A DNA stretch of 64,000 nucleotides, from assembly GCF_000379125.1 (NCBI RefSeq), contig NZ_KB900626.1, positions 1,025,748 to 1,089,747 on the forward strand. Reading direction: 5' to 3'. Source of the stretch: Methylosinus sp. LW4 (GTDB lineage: Bacteria; Pseudomonadota; Alphaproteobacteria; Rhizobiales; Beijerinckiaceae). The stretch's first letter is position 1. Each line of letters opens with the position of its first letter. The notes beneath the pieces were generated by a model. That model worked only from the letters and a program-made list of their open reading frames with translations. It was not told the origin of the DNA and did not search any database. Positions 53,430-63,915 of this stretch are shown piece by piece. A program made the position numbers and the translations under genes.

Positions 53430-54086
53430 TCAGCGCTTTTTGGAGAGGCTGCGCTGCTCCTGGGCGACGTTCGGCTCGGGCGCCGGCTCGCGGACGATCG
53501 GCGCCGAGCCGAAGCCGGCGCTCACCACATGGACCAGCGCGGTCCGCACATCCCAGCCGTGGTCCGTCAATGTGATGTCGTAGCAGGCGCGCGGCTCGCC
53601 TATGTCGGACTTTTTGGCCGCCTTCGCCAGCTCGGCGACCACTTTCGCCTTGATCTGCGGATTGTCGATGAGCGTCGCGAGGCCGCGATCCTGCAGATGA
53701 TGATCGGTGCTGAAATCGTCGATCATCGAGGTCGTCGGCCTGTCGAACTCGCAGAGATTGGCCAGCAGGCCGACCTGCAGCAGCCGCAGCGCCATGCGCG
53801 GCTCCAGCGCGTTCAAATCGCGGGCGACGCGGCGGCGGTCCTTGGCGTCCAGCCGCTCGAACAGCACGGGCGGCACGCGCTGCTCGATCGTCGCCTCGCC
53901 GAAATCCAGCTTGACGCCGGCGATCTCCGCTCCGCGCAGGCCGCCGAAGCGATCCGCGAGAGCCGCGAGGCCGTCGCCGATGGCGTTGGCGTTGACGATG
54001 GCGAAGCCGATCGCCAGAACGAGGCCGAAAGTTCCGATCAAGCTCTTCAGCGCCGCGAGCGCCTCCTGCATGCCTTTGATATCCAT
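53430..54086 (-). CDS. Membrane-anchored protein, unknown function
   Basis: 218 residues from the ATG at 54086; an extension to 54224 in the same frame has no good site. One N-terminal membrane helix (LIGTFGLVLAIGFAIVNANA), then a mostly helical soluble region with FERLDAKDRRRVARDLNALE and a late ITLTDHGWDVRTALVHVV that could be a winged-helix-like segment. I do not recognise the family. Confidence 0.7.
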   Translation of the reverse strand: MDIKGMQEALAALKSLIGTFGLVLAIGFAIVNANAIGDGLAALADRFGGLRGAEIAGVKLDFGEATIEQRVPPVLFERLDAKDRRRVARDLNALEPRMALRLLQVGLLANLCEFDRPTTSMIDDFSTDHHLQDRGLATLIDNPQIKAKVVAELAKAAKKSDIGEPRACYDITLTDHGWDVRTALVHVVSAGFGSAPIVREPAPEPNVAQEQRSLSKKR

Positions 54087-54244
54087 TTCGCCCCCGCAAC
54101 CGCCCGCAATATTGCGCGATGATAGCGGAGGCCGGCGGGCTCCGCCATTCGGCGCGTCGGCGCGGAGGCGCGCATTCGCTTGCGCCCCGCCGCCGGTTCG
54201 GCTAAGGGGCTGTGCTTCATGCACTCCAGCCCGCCGGAAGAGCC

Positions 54245-54751
54245 GTGGCGCAGTCCAAGAAGCCTGTCGCGATCATCATGGGGTCCCAATCCGATTGGGC
54301 CACCATGCGGCATGGCGCCGAGACGCTCGATGCGCTCGGCGTCGGCTATGAGGCGCGCATCATATCCGCCCATCGCACGCCGGACCGGCTCAGCGCCTTC
54401 GCCAAAGGCGCCGAGGCGGAGGGATTCGAGGTCATCGTCGCCGGGGCCGGCGGCGCGGCGCATCTGCCCGGCATGACGGCGGCGCATACGACGCTTCCCG
54501 TGCTCGGCGTGCCGATCGAGAGCGCCGCGCTCTCCGGCATGGATTCGCTGCTCTCCATCGTGCAGATGCCGGGGGGCGTGCCGGTGGGCACTCTGGCCAT
54601 CGGCAAGGCCGGCGCGATCAACGCCGCTCTGCTCGCTGCGTCGATTCTCGCCCGCGGCGACGCCGATCTCGACGCGCGCGTGAAGGAATGGCGGCGCCGA
54701 CAGACCGAGCAGGTCGCCGAAACGCCGAGCGACGATGCGGGAGCCAAATGA
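54245..54751 (+). CDS. purE: N5-carboxyaminoimidazole ribonucleotide mutase
   Basis: 168 residues, class I Pur[15 protein letters not shown], then [10 protein letters not shown] and the [13 protein letters not shown] loop. It moves the carboxylate made by PurK to C4 in purine synthesis. Start GTG at 54245 behind GGAAGAG; an upstream GTG at 54212 is less likely. Overlaps purK by four bases (ATGA). Confidence 0.95.
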   Translation: MAQSKKPVAIIMGSQSDWATMRHGAETLDALGVGYEARIISAHRTPDRLSAFAKGAEAEGFEVIVAGAGGAAHLPGMTAAHTTLPVLGVPIESAALSGMDSLLSIVQMPGGVPVGTLAIGKAGAINAALLAASILARGDADLDARVKEWRRRQTEQVAETPSDDAGAK

Positions 54752-55836
54752 CCAGTCTGCGCCCCGGCTCCACTATTGGAATATTGGGCGGCGGCCAGCT
54801 CGCCCGCATGCTGGCCAAGGCCGGCGCGCGGCTCGGCTTGCGCGCCCATGTCTATTCGCCCGTGGCGGATGACCCCGCCTTCGACGTCTGCGCCGCGCGC
54901 ACCATCGCCGCTTTCGAGGACGAGACGGCGCTCGCCGGCTTCGCCGCGGCCGTCGATGTGGTGACTTATGAATTCGAGAATGTGCCGTCGCAGACGGCGG
55001 CGTTTCTCGAGGCGCATTCGCTGGTGCGGCCCAATCCGCGCGTGCTGGCGTTGACGCAGGACCGGCTCACCGAGAAGAATTTCGTCCGCGGCCTCGGCAT
55101 CGAGACCGCGCCTTTCGAGAATGTCGAGAGCGCCGACATGCTGGCCGCCGCCGCATCGCGCCTCGGCTCGCCCGCCATTTTGAAGACGCGGCGCTTCGGC
55201 TATGACGGCAAGGGCCAGATCATGCTGCGCGAGGGCGCCGATCTTTCCGACGCTTTCGAGCAACTCGGCCGCGCGCCTTGCGTCCTCGAGGGCTTCGTGC
55301 CCTTCGCGCGCGAGGTCTCCGTGGTGGCGGCGCGCGGCGCGGACGGCGTCTTTCGCGCCTATGACGTCTGCGAGAATGTCCATGAGCATCATATTCTCGC
55401 GCTGACCGTCGCGCCGGCGCGGATTTCGCCGCAGACGGCGGCGGCGGCCGTCGAAATGGCCCGCAAGATCGCCGAGGCGTCCGATTATGTCGGCGTGATC
55501 GCGGTGGAGATGTTCGTCGTCGAGACGGGGGGCGGCGAGCTTCTCGTCGTCAATGAGATCGCGCCGCGCGTGCATAATTCCGGCCATTGGACGCTGGACG
55601 GCGCCGTGACCTCGCAATTCGAGCAGCATATGCGCGCCGTCGCCGGCTGGCCCCTCGGCGCGACGCGCCGCCATGGCGCGCGCGTCGAGATGCGCAATCT
55701 GATCGGCGATGAGGTCGACAAATGGCCGGAGCTGCTGGCGGAGGAGGAGGCCTCGCTCCACCTCTACGGCAAGAAGGAGACGCGTCCCGGCCGCAAGATG
55801 GGGCATGTGACGCGGGTGTTCGAAGGTCGCGATTAG
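54748..55836 (+). CDS. purK: 5-(carboxyamino)imidazole ribonucleotide synthase
   Basis: 362 residues, ATP-grasp enzyme. [40 protein letters not shown] and the ATP-grasp end [18 protein letters not shown] identify PurK. It carboxylates AIR with bicarbonate and ATP. Coupled to purE by ATGA overlap. Confidence 0.95.
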   Translation: MTSLRPGSTIGILGGGQLARMLAKAGARLGLRAHVYSPVADDPAFDVCAARTIAAFEDETALAGFAAAVDVVTYEFENVPSQTAAFLEAHSLVRPNPRVLALTQDRLTEKNFVRGLGIETAPFENVESADMLAAAASRLGSPAILKTRRFGYDGKGQIMLREGADLSDAFEQLGRAPCVLEGFVPFAREVSVVAARGADGVFRAYDVCENVHEHHILALTVAPARISPQTAAAAVEMARKIAEASDYVGVIAVEMFVVETGGGELLVVNEIAPRVHNSGHWTLDGAVTSQFEQHMRAVAGWPLGATRRHGARVEMRNLIGDEVDKWPELLAEEEASLHLYGKKETRPGRKMGHVTRVFEGRD

Positions 55837-55846
55837 CGCGAGCGGC

Positions 55847-56548
55847 TCACCGCGCCTCCGCCACTCTGCGCCTGCCCGCCGCCGCGTCGAGATTGCGCTC
55901 CACCAGCGGCGCGATTCCCGCGACGATGCGGGCGACGCCCGCCGCATTGGGATGGATGTGATCCTCCTGCATCAGCGCCGGATGGCCGAAGACGCCGGCG
56001 AGAAAGAAGGGATAGAGCGAGGCGCCCCAACGCGCCGCGAGCTTCGGATAGATCTGATCGAAGGTCACATTATAGACGAAGCCGAGCTCTGGCTTGGACA
56101 GCATCCCGCCGATGACGATGCGGGTTCCACGCTTCTTATAGCCATCGAGAATCCAATCGAGATTGCGCGCCACGACCGGCGGGTCGGTCTGCGTCAGCAT
56201 GTCATTGCCGCCGAGCTCGACGATGACGACGTCGGCGTCATAGTCCTGCGGCGTCGAGGCGAGGCGCGTGGCGGCGTCGGCGGTGGTGTCGCCGGCCATC
56301 GAGCCATTGACGACATCGACATTGCGATAGCCGTCGGCGCGCAGGCGGCGCGCCAGCGCCGGGCCGAAGCCATAGCCCTCCGGCACGCCGAGACCGGAGC
56401 TGAGGCTGTCCCCGAGAATGAGCAGCTTGAGCGCAGGAGAAGGCTGCGCCACAGCCTCTGTTACCGCGAGCAAGGACAGCGCCGAGGCCAGCATGATGAT
56501 GCTGCGGCCACGGCGGCGCCGCGTCGCGTCGAAAGGATAAGCTCGCAA
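55847..56548 (-). CDS. SGNH/GDSL esterase (TesA-like arylesterase)
   Basis: About 233 residues. GDSL block LLILGDSLSSGLGVPEGYGF (catalytic Ser), the GGND motif IVELGGNDML and HIHPNAAG (Asp/His) are present, so the active site is complete. Signal peptide with a basic start and ALSLLAVTEAVA. It would hydrolyse small esters or lysophospholipids in the periplasm. The start is uncertain: a TTG at 56548 has GAGG at a good distance, while a TTG at 56563 and an ATG at 56494 are also in frame. Convergent with purK. Confidence 0.85.
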   Translation of the reverse strand: MRAYPFDATRRRRGRSIIMLASALSLLAVTEAVAQPSPALKLLILGDSLSSGLGVPEGYGFGPALARRLRADGYRNVDVVNGSMAGDTTADAATRLASTPQDYDADVVIVELGGNDMLTQTDPPVVARNLDWILDGYKKRGTRIVIGGMLSKPELGFVYNVTFDQIYPKLAARWGASLYPFFLAGVFGHPALMQEDHIHPNAAGVARIVAGIAPLVERNLDAAAGRRRVAEAR

Positions 56549-56675
56549 GACGCACCTCGACAATACCAGATGAAATGTCGAGGCGCAGGATAGGCAGCGG
56601 CGCGTATGATCGACGTGAAGAAATCCCGTCGGATTCGACGCGTCGCCGAATCCGCGGCCTTCATCTGTCGCCGCT

Positions 56676-59213
56676 CTACATGAGCTTGACGCGAAACGCC
56701 CCGCCGAAGGTCGCCGGCCAGCGCGTGAGCGAGACTCTCGCAGGATTGGAGGCGGAGCCCGTGTCCCACGCGGTGTAGGGTCTCTCGTCGCCGATATTCT
56801 TGGCCCAGAAGCTGAGGCTGTATTTGTCGTCGTCGGTGCGGATGCCGACGCCGACGTTCACGATCGCATAGCTTCCCTGCCAATATTGCAGAATGGACCA
56901 TGGATTGGTCAGCTGCGTCTTGTCCTGCCAGTTGACGTTGAAATAGCCGAAGGCGGTGATCGGCTTGGAGGTCCAGTCGTCGAGGCCGGCGAACTTTCCG
57001 AAGCCGCCGAGATCGGCGAAGACGGCCCCGAGCGGCTGCTCGTAATTCGCGCCGATGTTGAATGTCCACATCGGAACGCCCTGCCAGCGCGTGTTGGAGA
57101 GCGAGAGATATTGGGGCGCCTTCGGCGTTCCCGACGTCCATTGCCAATCGGTCGGCGGGGCGGCGTCGGGATAGGAAACCCATCGCGCATCGGAGAAGGC
57201 CGCGTTGACGCTGATCCACAGCCTGTCGATCGGGCTCCAGCGGCCATCCAGCTCTATTCCCCGCAGACGCGCATGGTCGGCGTTGCCGAGCGACGACACC
57301 GAGATCGGCGCGCCGAGCGCGTCGACGCGCGAGGAGTCGACGGTCGTGGTCTGAAAATTATAGAAGTCGTTCCAATAGAAATTGGCGTTGAGCTGGAGCT
57401 TGTTGTCCAGCCAGTTCGTCTTGACTCCGAGCTCATAATCCCAGGAGACCTCGGGCTTGGTGAAGAGCGGCGTCCAGGCGCTGAAGATTTTCTGCCCGGT
57501 CGCATTGGTCGAATAGGTCGGATTGCCGCTCGTGTTGACGGCGGCCGCCTTCTCGGCGCGACCGACGATTCCATAGAAGAGGATGTTCTCGTCCCATCGA
57601 TATTGCGGATTGAAGATCGCCGTCACATGGTTGGAGCGCGTGGTCGCGCCGCCGCGGTCGGAAAGGCCGAAGCCGCTCGCCGCGATGATCGCCTGATCCT
57701 GATCGACGATCGAGACGGTCGGATAATATCGGTTGAGATGGCTCACCGAGCCCTGGCGAATTTCGTAGCTGTTGCGAACGCCGAGGGTGAGCGCCAGCTG
57801 CTCGTCATAATGCCAGGTCGCCTGCCCATAGGCGGCGAACTGAATGTCGCGCGCCTTGGTGTACCACCAATCCTGCACGCCGGGCAGCGCGCCCGGCATG
57901 TTCAGCCATTTCGCGGCGTCGGAGCCGAACTCGACATGGTGCATCTGGTTGGCGGAGTCGTCGTTGAGGAAATAGAGGCCGGTCGTCCACGCCAGCTCCT
58001 GATCCTTTGGCGAGGTCAGACGGAACTCTTGCGACGCCTGACCGACATAAGTGTCCATGCCGTCGCGCCAGAGCTCCAGCAATTGCGTCTCTTCGAAATA
58101 GCGCTGCTCGTTTCGGTTGAACCCATAGGCCGAGATCGACGTGAAGATATTGTCGCCGATCCCTATGTTGAGCTCATTGGTGGCGGTGATGGTTCTCACC
58201 GGGTCGACGCCCATGCGCGAGATGGACGGCTTATAGGGATCCAAGGAAAGGATCGGCTTGCCGAGCTTCTTCCATACGTTCTGGACCCAGGTCGAGCTCG
58301 GACGCGTGCCATTGGCGTAGACGAGGGTGGTGTCGGCGTAGGGCGCGCTGTTGTAACCATTATATTCGTGAGACGTGCTGTAATTGAAAATGAGCCGGTC
58401 GGTGATCTCGTCGCCGACATAGAGAAGCTGCCCGCGGACGCCCCAACGGTCGGTGTTCTTATATCCGGCGCCGCTCACCTGATCGCGAATCCAGCCGTCG
58501 CCCTTGTCCATGAAGAAGCTCACGCGATAGGCGAGCGCGTCGTCGACGATCGGACCCGTGACCGAGACTTTCTCGATGACGCGGTTGTAATTCGCGAAAT
58601 TGGTCTCGACCGTCGCTCCTTGGGTGAAGGACGGCAGTCTCGTGTTGATGATCAGATTGCCGACCGCAGCGTTCTTTCCGCCCGCCGTGCCTTGCGGCCC
58701 ATAGGCGATCTCGAATGATTTGAGATCGAAGAGGTCCATCCACTGGAAGCCCCAATATCTCCAGAAGACATTGTCGACGACATAGCCTGTCGGCGACTCT
58801 GTGCCGACGCCGGTGCCGGCGCCGATGCCGACCCATCGCATGGTTTGGCGCGAGGACTGCTGCGTGCCGCCGTTATTGGCGCGATAATTCGGGATCTTCT
58901 GCTGCAATTCGTCGGCGCGGTTGATGTTCTCCCGCTCGATGGTCTTCTCTTCGACCACGATGACGGAGCGCGCCTTTTTCTGCGCCTCCAGGACAGGACG
59001 CGAGGTTTCGCCCCCATTATCCTCCTCGCCGGGGACCACGACATCGCCGACCTGGACATTGACAGAGCCCGGAGCCGGCGCGTCCTGGGCGAAAGACTCG
59101 CCTATTCGAGTAGACAGTGTGATTGCCGTCATGGCCAAATAGGCGACGCACGAAGCGCTGGATAGAAGATAAAACCTTGTCTTTGATGCGCCTCGAGGCT
59201 CTGAGCGGAACAT
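56676..59213 (-). CDS. TonB-dependent outer-membrane receptor
   Basis: 845 residues. After a signal region (SSASCVAYLAMTAITLS) comes a plug domain: SVIVVEEKTIERENINRADE, GYVVDNVFWRYW and FEIAYGPQGTAGGKNAAVGN. A long beta-barrel with many aromatic strands follows, ending FRVKLM. The barrel end lacks the usual terminal Phe. It imports a chelate, for example a siderophore or copper chelator, using TonB energy. No fur-type or synthesis genes lie next to it, so the ligand is open. AAGAAGG precedes the ATG at 59213. Confidence 0.9.
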   Translation of the reverse strand: MFRSEPRGASKTRFYLLSSASCVAYLAMTAITLSTRIGESFAQDAPAPGSVNVQVGDVVVPGEEDNGGETSRPVLEAQKKARSVIVVEEKTIERENINRADELQQKIPNYRANNGGTQQSSRQTMRWVGIGAGTGVGTESPTGYVVDNVFWRYWGFQWMDLFDLKSFEIAYGPQGTAGGKNAAVGNLIINTRLPSFTQGATVETNFANYNRVIEKVSVTGPIVDDALAYRVSFFMDKGDGWIRDQVSGAGYKNTDRWGVRGQLLYVGDEITDRLIFNYSTSHEYNGYNSAPYADTTLVYANGTRPSSTWVQNVWKKLGKPILSLDPYKPSISRMGVDPVRTITATNELNIGIGDNIFTSISAYGFNRNEQRYFEETQLLELWRDGMDTYVGQASQEFRLTSPKDQELAWTTGLYFLNDDSANQMHHVEFGSDAAKWLNMPGALPGVQDWWYTKARDIQFAAYGQATWHYDEQLALTLGVRNSYEIRQGSVSHLNRYYPTVSIVDQDQAIIAASGFGLSDRGGATTRSNHVTAIFNPQYRWDENILFYGIVGRAEKAAAVNTSGNPTYSTNATGQKIFSAWTPLFTKPEVSWDYELGVKTNWLDNKLQLNANFYWNDFYNFQTTTVDSSRVDALGAPISVSSLGNADHARLRGIELDGRWSPIDRLWISVNAAFSDARWVSYPDAAPPTDWQWTSGTPKAPQYLSLSNTRWQGVPMWTFNIGANYEQPLGAVFADLGGFGKFAGLDDWTSKPITAFGYFNVNWQDKTQLTNPWSILQYWQGSYAIVNVGVGIRTDDDKYSLSFWAKNIGDERPYTAWDTGSASNPARVSLTRWPATFGGAFRVKLM

Positions 59214-59575
59214 GGACGAACCTTCTTTGTGTATTAATCCTATCAAAAATATAGAGTATTATCTCGATGCGCTTGTCAAGCCGAGCTCGAGGCGAGGCGC
59301 CGGCGAACAGTCGAGAGCGCATGGAAAAGCGCATCCGCGCGCGCGCTTTGGCGCCGGGCGTTATCGCCCGCGCGCGATGCGTTCGTTCGCTTCGATGATG
59401 GGCTGAGGATGGGCGGAGCGCTCGACGGCGGAGCGAGAGACGGCGTCGGCTCCGCCTCCTTTTGTGGAGCGGAGCCGATCGGTCGTCATAGGGACATCGC
59501 GCTCGGTGAGCCCCGAGGCTTTTCAGTCGCAGGGCCGCGAGCCGCGCCCGTGGGCGCTCTCGCGGCGCTGGGGCG
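59214..59575. other. Intergenic region between the TonB receptor and pccA
   Basis: 362 bases without a gene. The receptor-proximal 70 bases are AT-rich and hold the promoter candidate listed separately; the rest is GC-rich with inverted GC stretches around 59340-59390 and no clear gene. Confidence 0.4.
59250..59279 (-). promoter_or_regulatory. Candidate promoter of the TonB receptor gene
   Basis: On the minus strand a perfect TTGACA (59274-59279) is followed after 18 bases by TCTATA (59250-59255), in an AT-rich stretch about 40 bases before the ATG at 59213. The -10 box is weak. Confidence 0.45.
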
Positions 59576-61588
59576 CTACTCGGCGAACTCCATGATCACC
59601 GCATCGACGGCGAGGCTGTCGCCCGGCTTGGCGGCGATCTTCTTGATCGTCACGTCGCGCTCGGCGCGCAGCACATTTTCCATCTTCATGGCTTCCACCA
59701 TGCAGAGCGGCTCGCCGGCCTTCACCTCCTGGCCCTCGACGACGTCTACCGTCTTGACGAGGCCGGGCATGGGGCAGAGCAGATGCTTGGAGACGCCGAC
59801 ATTCTTTTTCTTCGGCATCAGCGCGTTGAGCTCGGCCTCGCGCTTGGTGAAGACGCGCGCGTCCACCGCCACGCCTTGGTGCGAGAGCTGGAAGCCGTTG
59901 AGGATCGGCCGAATCTGCACATAGATGGAGGCCCCGTCTATGGTCCCCTCGAAGACGGGATCGCCCGGCCGCCAATGCGAGGAGATGCGGCGCGTGCGGC
60001 CGTCCTCCTCCTCGAAATGGACGATCAGCGCCTCGCCCTGCGTGTCCAGCGAGACATGGAACGACTGCTCGCCGAGCGCGCAGACGCGCTCGCGCTCGAA
60101 CTCGAACGGCCGGCCGTGGCCGAGCTGTCCGCTGATCAATCGCTTGCGTTCGTTGCCAATGTGATCGACCAGCGCGGCGACGGTCGCCAGCACATGGGCG
60201 ACCTCGCCATCCGGCTGCGGTGCGGCGAAGCCGCCCGCATATTCCTCCGCGATGAAGCCGGTGGAGAGCTGGCCGGAGCGCCAGCGCTCATGCTGCATCA
60301 GCGAGGCGAGGAAGGGGATATTGTGGCGAATGCCGTCGATCACGAAACGATCCAGCGCGCTGCCCTGGGCGTCGATCGCCGCGAGGCGGTCGGGGCCATG
60401 GGTGACGAGCTTGGCGATCATCGGATCGTAATGGATGGAAATCTCGCGGCCTTCCGCGACGCCCGTGTCGTTGCGCACGGTGATCGCGCCCTCGCGCTTC
60501 TCCTCCGGCGGGCGATATTTCACCAGACGGCCGATGGAGGGCAGGAAGTTGCGGGTCGGATCCTCGGCGTAGATGCGGCTCTCCACCGCCCAGCCGTTGA
60601 TCGTCACCTTCTCCTGGCGCAGCGACAGAGGCTCGCCGGCGGCGACGCGAATCATCTGCTCGACGAGATCGATGCCGGTGATGAGCTCCGTGACCGGATG
60701 CTCCACCTGCAGGCGGGTGTTCATCTCGAGGAAGTAGAAGCTCTTATCCTGGCCGGCGACGAACTCCACCGTGCCGGCGGAGTCGTAATCCACCGCCTTG
60801 GCGAGCGCGACGGCCTGCGCGCCCATGGCGGCGCGGGTCTCCTCGTCGAGGAGCGGCGAGGGGGCTTCCTCTATCACCTTCTGATTGCGGCGCTGAATGG
60901 AGCACTCGCGTTCGTTGAGGTGAATGACGTTGCCATGCTTGTCGCCCAGCACCTGAATTTCGATATGGCGCGGGTTGACGATGAATTTCTCGATGAAGAC
61001 GCGATCGTCGCCGAAGGAGGACGCGGCCTCGGAACGGGCGCGATTGAAGCCCTCGACCACTTCCTCGGCCTTGAAGGCGACGCGCATGCCCTTGCCGCCG
61101 CCGCCGGCGGAGGCCTTCAGCATGACCGGATAGCCGATCTCATTGGCGATGCGGACCGCCTCTTCGCCGTCCTGAATGACGCCGAGATAGCCGGGAACGA
61201 CATTCACCTTGGCGGCGGAGGCGAATTTCTTCGACTCGATCTTGTCGCCCATCGCCTCGATCGCGCGGGGATTGGGGCCGATGAAGACGATTCCGGCCTC
61301 GGCCAGCGCCTTGGCGAAGGCGGCGCGCTCGGAGAGAAAGCCATAGCCCGGATGCACGGCCTCGGCGCCGGTCTCCTTGCAGGCCGCGACGATCTTGTCG
61401 ATGAGCAGATAGGATTGCGCGGCAGGGGGCGGGCCGAGATGAATGGCCTCGTCGGCCATTTCGACATGAAGCGCGTCGGCGTCGGCGTCTGAATAGACTG
61501 CGACCGTCTTTATGCCCATGCGGCGGGCGGTCTTGATGATGCGGCAAGCGATCTCGCCACGATTGGCGATCAGAATTTTACGAAACAT
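59576..61588 (-). CDS. pccA: Propionyl-CoA carboxylase alpha subunit
   Basis: 670 residues. Biotin carboxylase domain (RKILIANRGEIACRII, GGGGKGMR, FLEMNTRLQVEHPVTEL), a BT linker domain, and a C-terminal biotinyl domain with Lys635 in EAMKMEN. Together with PccB it makes methylmalonyl-CoA. The length and BT region fit PccA better than acetyl-CoA or methylcrotonyl-CoA carboxylases. pccB is not in the window. Confidence 0.92.
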   Translation of the reverse strand: MFRKILIANRGEIACRIIKTARRMGIKTVAVYSDADADALHVEMADEAIHLGPPPAAQSYLLIDKIVAACKETGAEAVHPGYGFLSERAAFAKALAEAGIVFIGPNPRAIEAMGDKIESKKFASAAKVNVVPGYLGVIQDGEEAVRIANEIGYPVMLKASAGGGGKGMRVAFKAEEVVEGFNRARSEAASSFGDDRVFIEKFIVNPRHIEIQVLGDKHGNVIHLNERECSIQRRNQKVIEEAPSPLLDEETRAAMGAQAVALAKAVDYDSAGTVEFVAGQDKSFYFLEMNTRLQVEHPVTELITGIDLVEQMIRVAAGEPLSLRQEKVTINGWAVESRIYAEDPTRNFLPSIGRLVKYRPPEEKREGAITVRNDTGVAEGREISIHYDPMIAKLVTHGPDRLAAIDAQGSALDRFVIDGIRHNIPFLASLMQHERWRSGQLSTGFIAEEYAGGFAAPQPDGEVAHVLATVAALVDHIGNERKRLISGQLGHGRPFEFERERVCALGEQSFHVSLDTQGEALIVHFEEEDGRTRRISSHWRPGDPVFEGTIDGASIYVQIRPILNGFQLSHQGVAVDARVFTKREAELNALMPKKKNVGVSKHLLCPMPGLVKTVDVVEGQEVKAGEPLCMVEAMKMENVLRAERDVTIKKIAAKPGDSLAVDAVIMEFAE

Positions 61589-61669
61589 GCGCGCCCCGAT
61601 ACATGCGGAACGGCGCGCCCGCCTCGCTCGACCAGCGAGAAAAGCGGGCGCGCCGGGATTTGATCTCGC

Positions 61670-62305
61670 TCAGGCCTTGGCCTCGGCCGGATCGTCGGGA
61701 TGGTTGATCTCCACCCGGTCGACGATGCCGAACGCCTTGGCCTCCTCGGCGGACATGAAATGATCGCGATCGAGGGTCTTCTCGATCGTGTCATAGTCCT
61801 GGCCGGTGTGCTTGACGTAGATTTCGTTGAGACGCCGCTTGATCTTCATAATGTCCTCCGCATGGCGGAGGATGTCCGACGCCTGGCCCTGGAAGCCGCC
61901 GGAGGGCTGATGGACCATGATGCGGGCGTTGGGCAGCGCGATGCGGTTGCCGGCCTCGCCGGCGCAGAGCAGCAGCGAGCCCATGGAGGCCGCCTGGCCG
62001 ATGCAGAGCGTCGCCACCTTGGGCTTGATGTATTGCATCGTGTCGTAGATGGCGAGACCGGAGGTCACGACGCCGCCCGGCGAGTTGATGTAGAGAAAAA
62101 TCTCGCGCTTGGGATTTTCCGCCTCGAGGAAGAGGAGCTGAGCGATGATGACCGAGGCCATATGGTCCTCGACCTGGCCGGTCATGAAGATGATTCGCTC
62201 GCGCAGCAGGCGCGAATAGATATCGAAGCCGCGCTCGCCGCGGCTCGTGTTCTCGATCACCTGGGGGATCAGATATTGGTTGTAGACGTCGATCGGATCA
62301 CGCAT
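61670..62305 (-). CDS. clpP: ATP-dependent Clp protease proteolytic subunit
   Basis: 211 residues from the ATG at 62305; the longer frame to 62470 has a poor start. Catalytic triad Ser107 (GQAASMGS), His132 ([10 protein letters not shown]) and Asp181, with the same spacing as in E. coli ClpP. Works with ClpX, the partner of CpdR and RcdA. Order tig-clpP on the same strand is the usual one; clpX would be expected next but the downstream gene is pccA. Confidence 0.95.
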   Translation of the reverse strand: MRDPIDVYNQYLIPQVIENTSRGERGFDIYSRLLRERIIFMTGQVEDHMASVIIAQLLFLEAENPKREIFLYINSPGGVVTSGLAIYDTMQYIKPKVATLCIGQAASMGSLLLCAGEAGNRIALPNARIMVHQPSGGFQGQASDILRHAEDIMKIKRRLNEIYVKHTGQDYDTIEKTLDRDHFMSAEEAKAFGIVDRVEINHPDDPAEAKA

Positions 62306-62509
62306 CTGTTTTGCGCCTTTTTTAGATTTGACTGGCCTGCGACCGAGGCTCCGCGCAGCGGGGCTCTGCGCTCCCGGCTTCGCGGCGGCCTCTTCGACCC
62401 GCCGTCTTTCCCCCGCATGGAGTGAAAGCCACGAGCCAGCTTTTGGCTCGTTGGTAGCATATTGCGGCAAGCCGTCCAGACAGAAACCGCAAAAGGGGCG
62501 AGCGGAAAC

Positions 62510-62537
62510 CCCGGGGCCGCCCTTAATCGGCCCCGGG
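62510..62537 (-). terminator. Hairpin after tig
   Basis: CCCGGGGCCG and CGGCCCCGGG form a 10-bp stem (62510-62519 with 62528-62537) with an eight-base loop, just past the tig stop on the minus strand. The tail there is only GTTTCC, so termination may be partial. Confidence 0.6.
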
Positions 62538-62550
62538 TCGGCGCGCCGGA

Positions 62551-63915
62551 TCAGGCCGCGGGCTGGGCCAGATCGTCGTCTTCCTCGGCGGCGAGCAGCT
62601 CTTCCTTGGTCACGGTCTTGTCGGTGACGCTGATCTTGGCGACCAGATGGTCGACGACCCGCTCCTCATAGAGGGGGGCGCGAATCTGGGCGAGCGCCTG
62701 GGGATTGTTGCGGTAATAGTCCCAAACCTGCTTCTCGCGGCCCGGGAAGGCGCGCACGCGCTCGACCAGCGCGTCGGTCACGTCCTTGTCCTCGACGGTG
62801 ACGCCGGCGCCCTGGCCGATCTCGGCCAGCACCAGGCCGAGACGCACGCGGCGCTCGGCGATCTTGCGATATTCCTCGCGCGCCGCCTCTTCCGTCGTGT
62901 TCTCGTCCTCGAAGCTCTTGCCGGAGCGCTTGCGCTCGGCCTCGAGCTGCGACCAGATCGTGTCGAACTCCTGGGCGACGAGGCCCTCGGGCAGCTCGAA
63001 GCTGTATTTCTTGTCGAGAGCGTCGAGAAGCGAGCGCTTCAGCTTGGCGCGCGAGGCCTTGGCGTAATCGGCCTCGAGATTGCCGCGCACGGCGAAGGTC
63101 AGCTCGGCGAGCGATTCGAAGCCGTATTTGGTGGCGAAAGCGTCGTCGATCGGCAGCTCCTTCGGGCCGGCGACCGCCTTGACGGTCACGTCGAACTCGG
63201 CGTCGCGGCCGGCGAGCGTCGGCACGCCGTAATCGTCCGGGAACTTCACCTTGACGACGCGCTGCTCGTCCTTGGCGGCGCCCTCGAGCTGCTCCTCGAA
63301 GCCGGGGATGAAAGAGCCCGAGCCGAGCACGAGATTGACGTCGCCGCCCGTTCCGCCCTCGAAGGGCTCGCCGTCGAGCTTGCCGGTGAAGTCTATGGTG
63401 ACGCGGTCGCCCTTGGCGGCGGCGCCTTCCTTATCCTCAAATTCGCGGATGCGGTCGGCGAGATCGGAGATCGCCTTCTGGACCTCTTCCTCCGAGACCT
63501 CGGCGATGGGACGCTCGATGGCGATGTCGTCGAAAGCGCCGAGCTCGATCGCCGGCAGCACCTCGAAGGCGACGGAATAGGAGAAGTCGCCCTCGGCCTC
63601 CAGCGCCTTCTCGACCTCGGACTGATCGGTCGGGAAGTCGAGGCGCGGCTCCATGGCGACGCGCAGGCTATTGTCCTCGACGATCTTGCGATTGGCCTCG
63701 TTGACGGCCTCCTGCAGGACCTCGCTCATTATGCCTTTGCCGTAGATCTTCTTGAGATAGGAGATGGGCGCCTTGCCGGGGCGGAAGCCCTTGATCTGCG
63801 CCTTGCCGCGCAGCTCGACGAGCTGCGACTCGAGCTTGGCGGCGAGGTCGCCGGCCGGAAGCACCACTTTGAACTCGTGTTTCAAGCCCTGCGACAGGGT
63901 CTGCGTCACCTGCAT
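62551..63915 (-). CDS. tig: Trigger factor
   Basis: 454 residues. N-terminal ribosome-binding part with [17 protein letters not shown], central FKBP-type domain ([20 protein letters not shown]) and a long helical C-terminus. It is a ribosome-bound chaperone and prolyl isomerase. Lies upstream of clpP in the common alphaproteobacterial order. The last 85 bases of the window are its upstream region. Confidence 0.96.
   Translation of the reverse strand: MQVTQTLSQGLKHEFKVVLPAGDLAAKLESQLVELRGKAQIKGFRPGKAPISYLKKIYGKGIMSEVLQEAVNEANRKIVEDNSLRVAMEPRLDFPTDQSEVEKALEAEGDFSYSVAFEVLPAIELGAFDDIAIERPIAEVSEEEVQKAISDLADRIREFEDKEGAAAKGDRVTIDFTGKLDGEPFEGGTGGDVNLVLGSGSFIPGFEEQLEGAAKDEQRVVKVKFPDDYGVPTLAGRDAEFDVTVKAVAGPKELPIDDAFATKYGFESLAELTFAVRGNLEADYAKASRAKLKRSLLDALDKKYSFELPEGLVAQEFDTIWSQLEAERKRSGKSFEDENTTEEAAREEYRKIAERRVRLGLVLAEIGQGAGVTVEDKDVTDALVERVRAFPGREKQVWDYYRNNPQALAQIRAPLYEERVVDHLVAKISVTDKTVTKEELLAAEEDDDLAQPAA

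Noticed and set aside
56886..58718. 610-codon plus-strand reading frame
   Set aside because: Antisense to the TonB receptor, whose plug and barrel features are clear.
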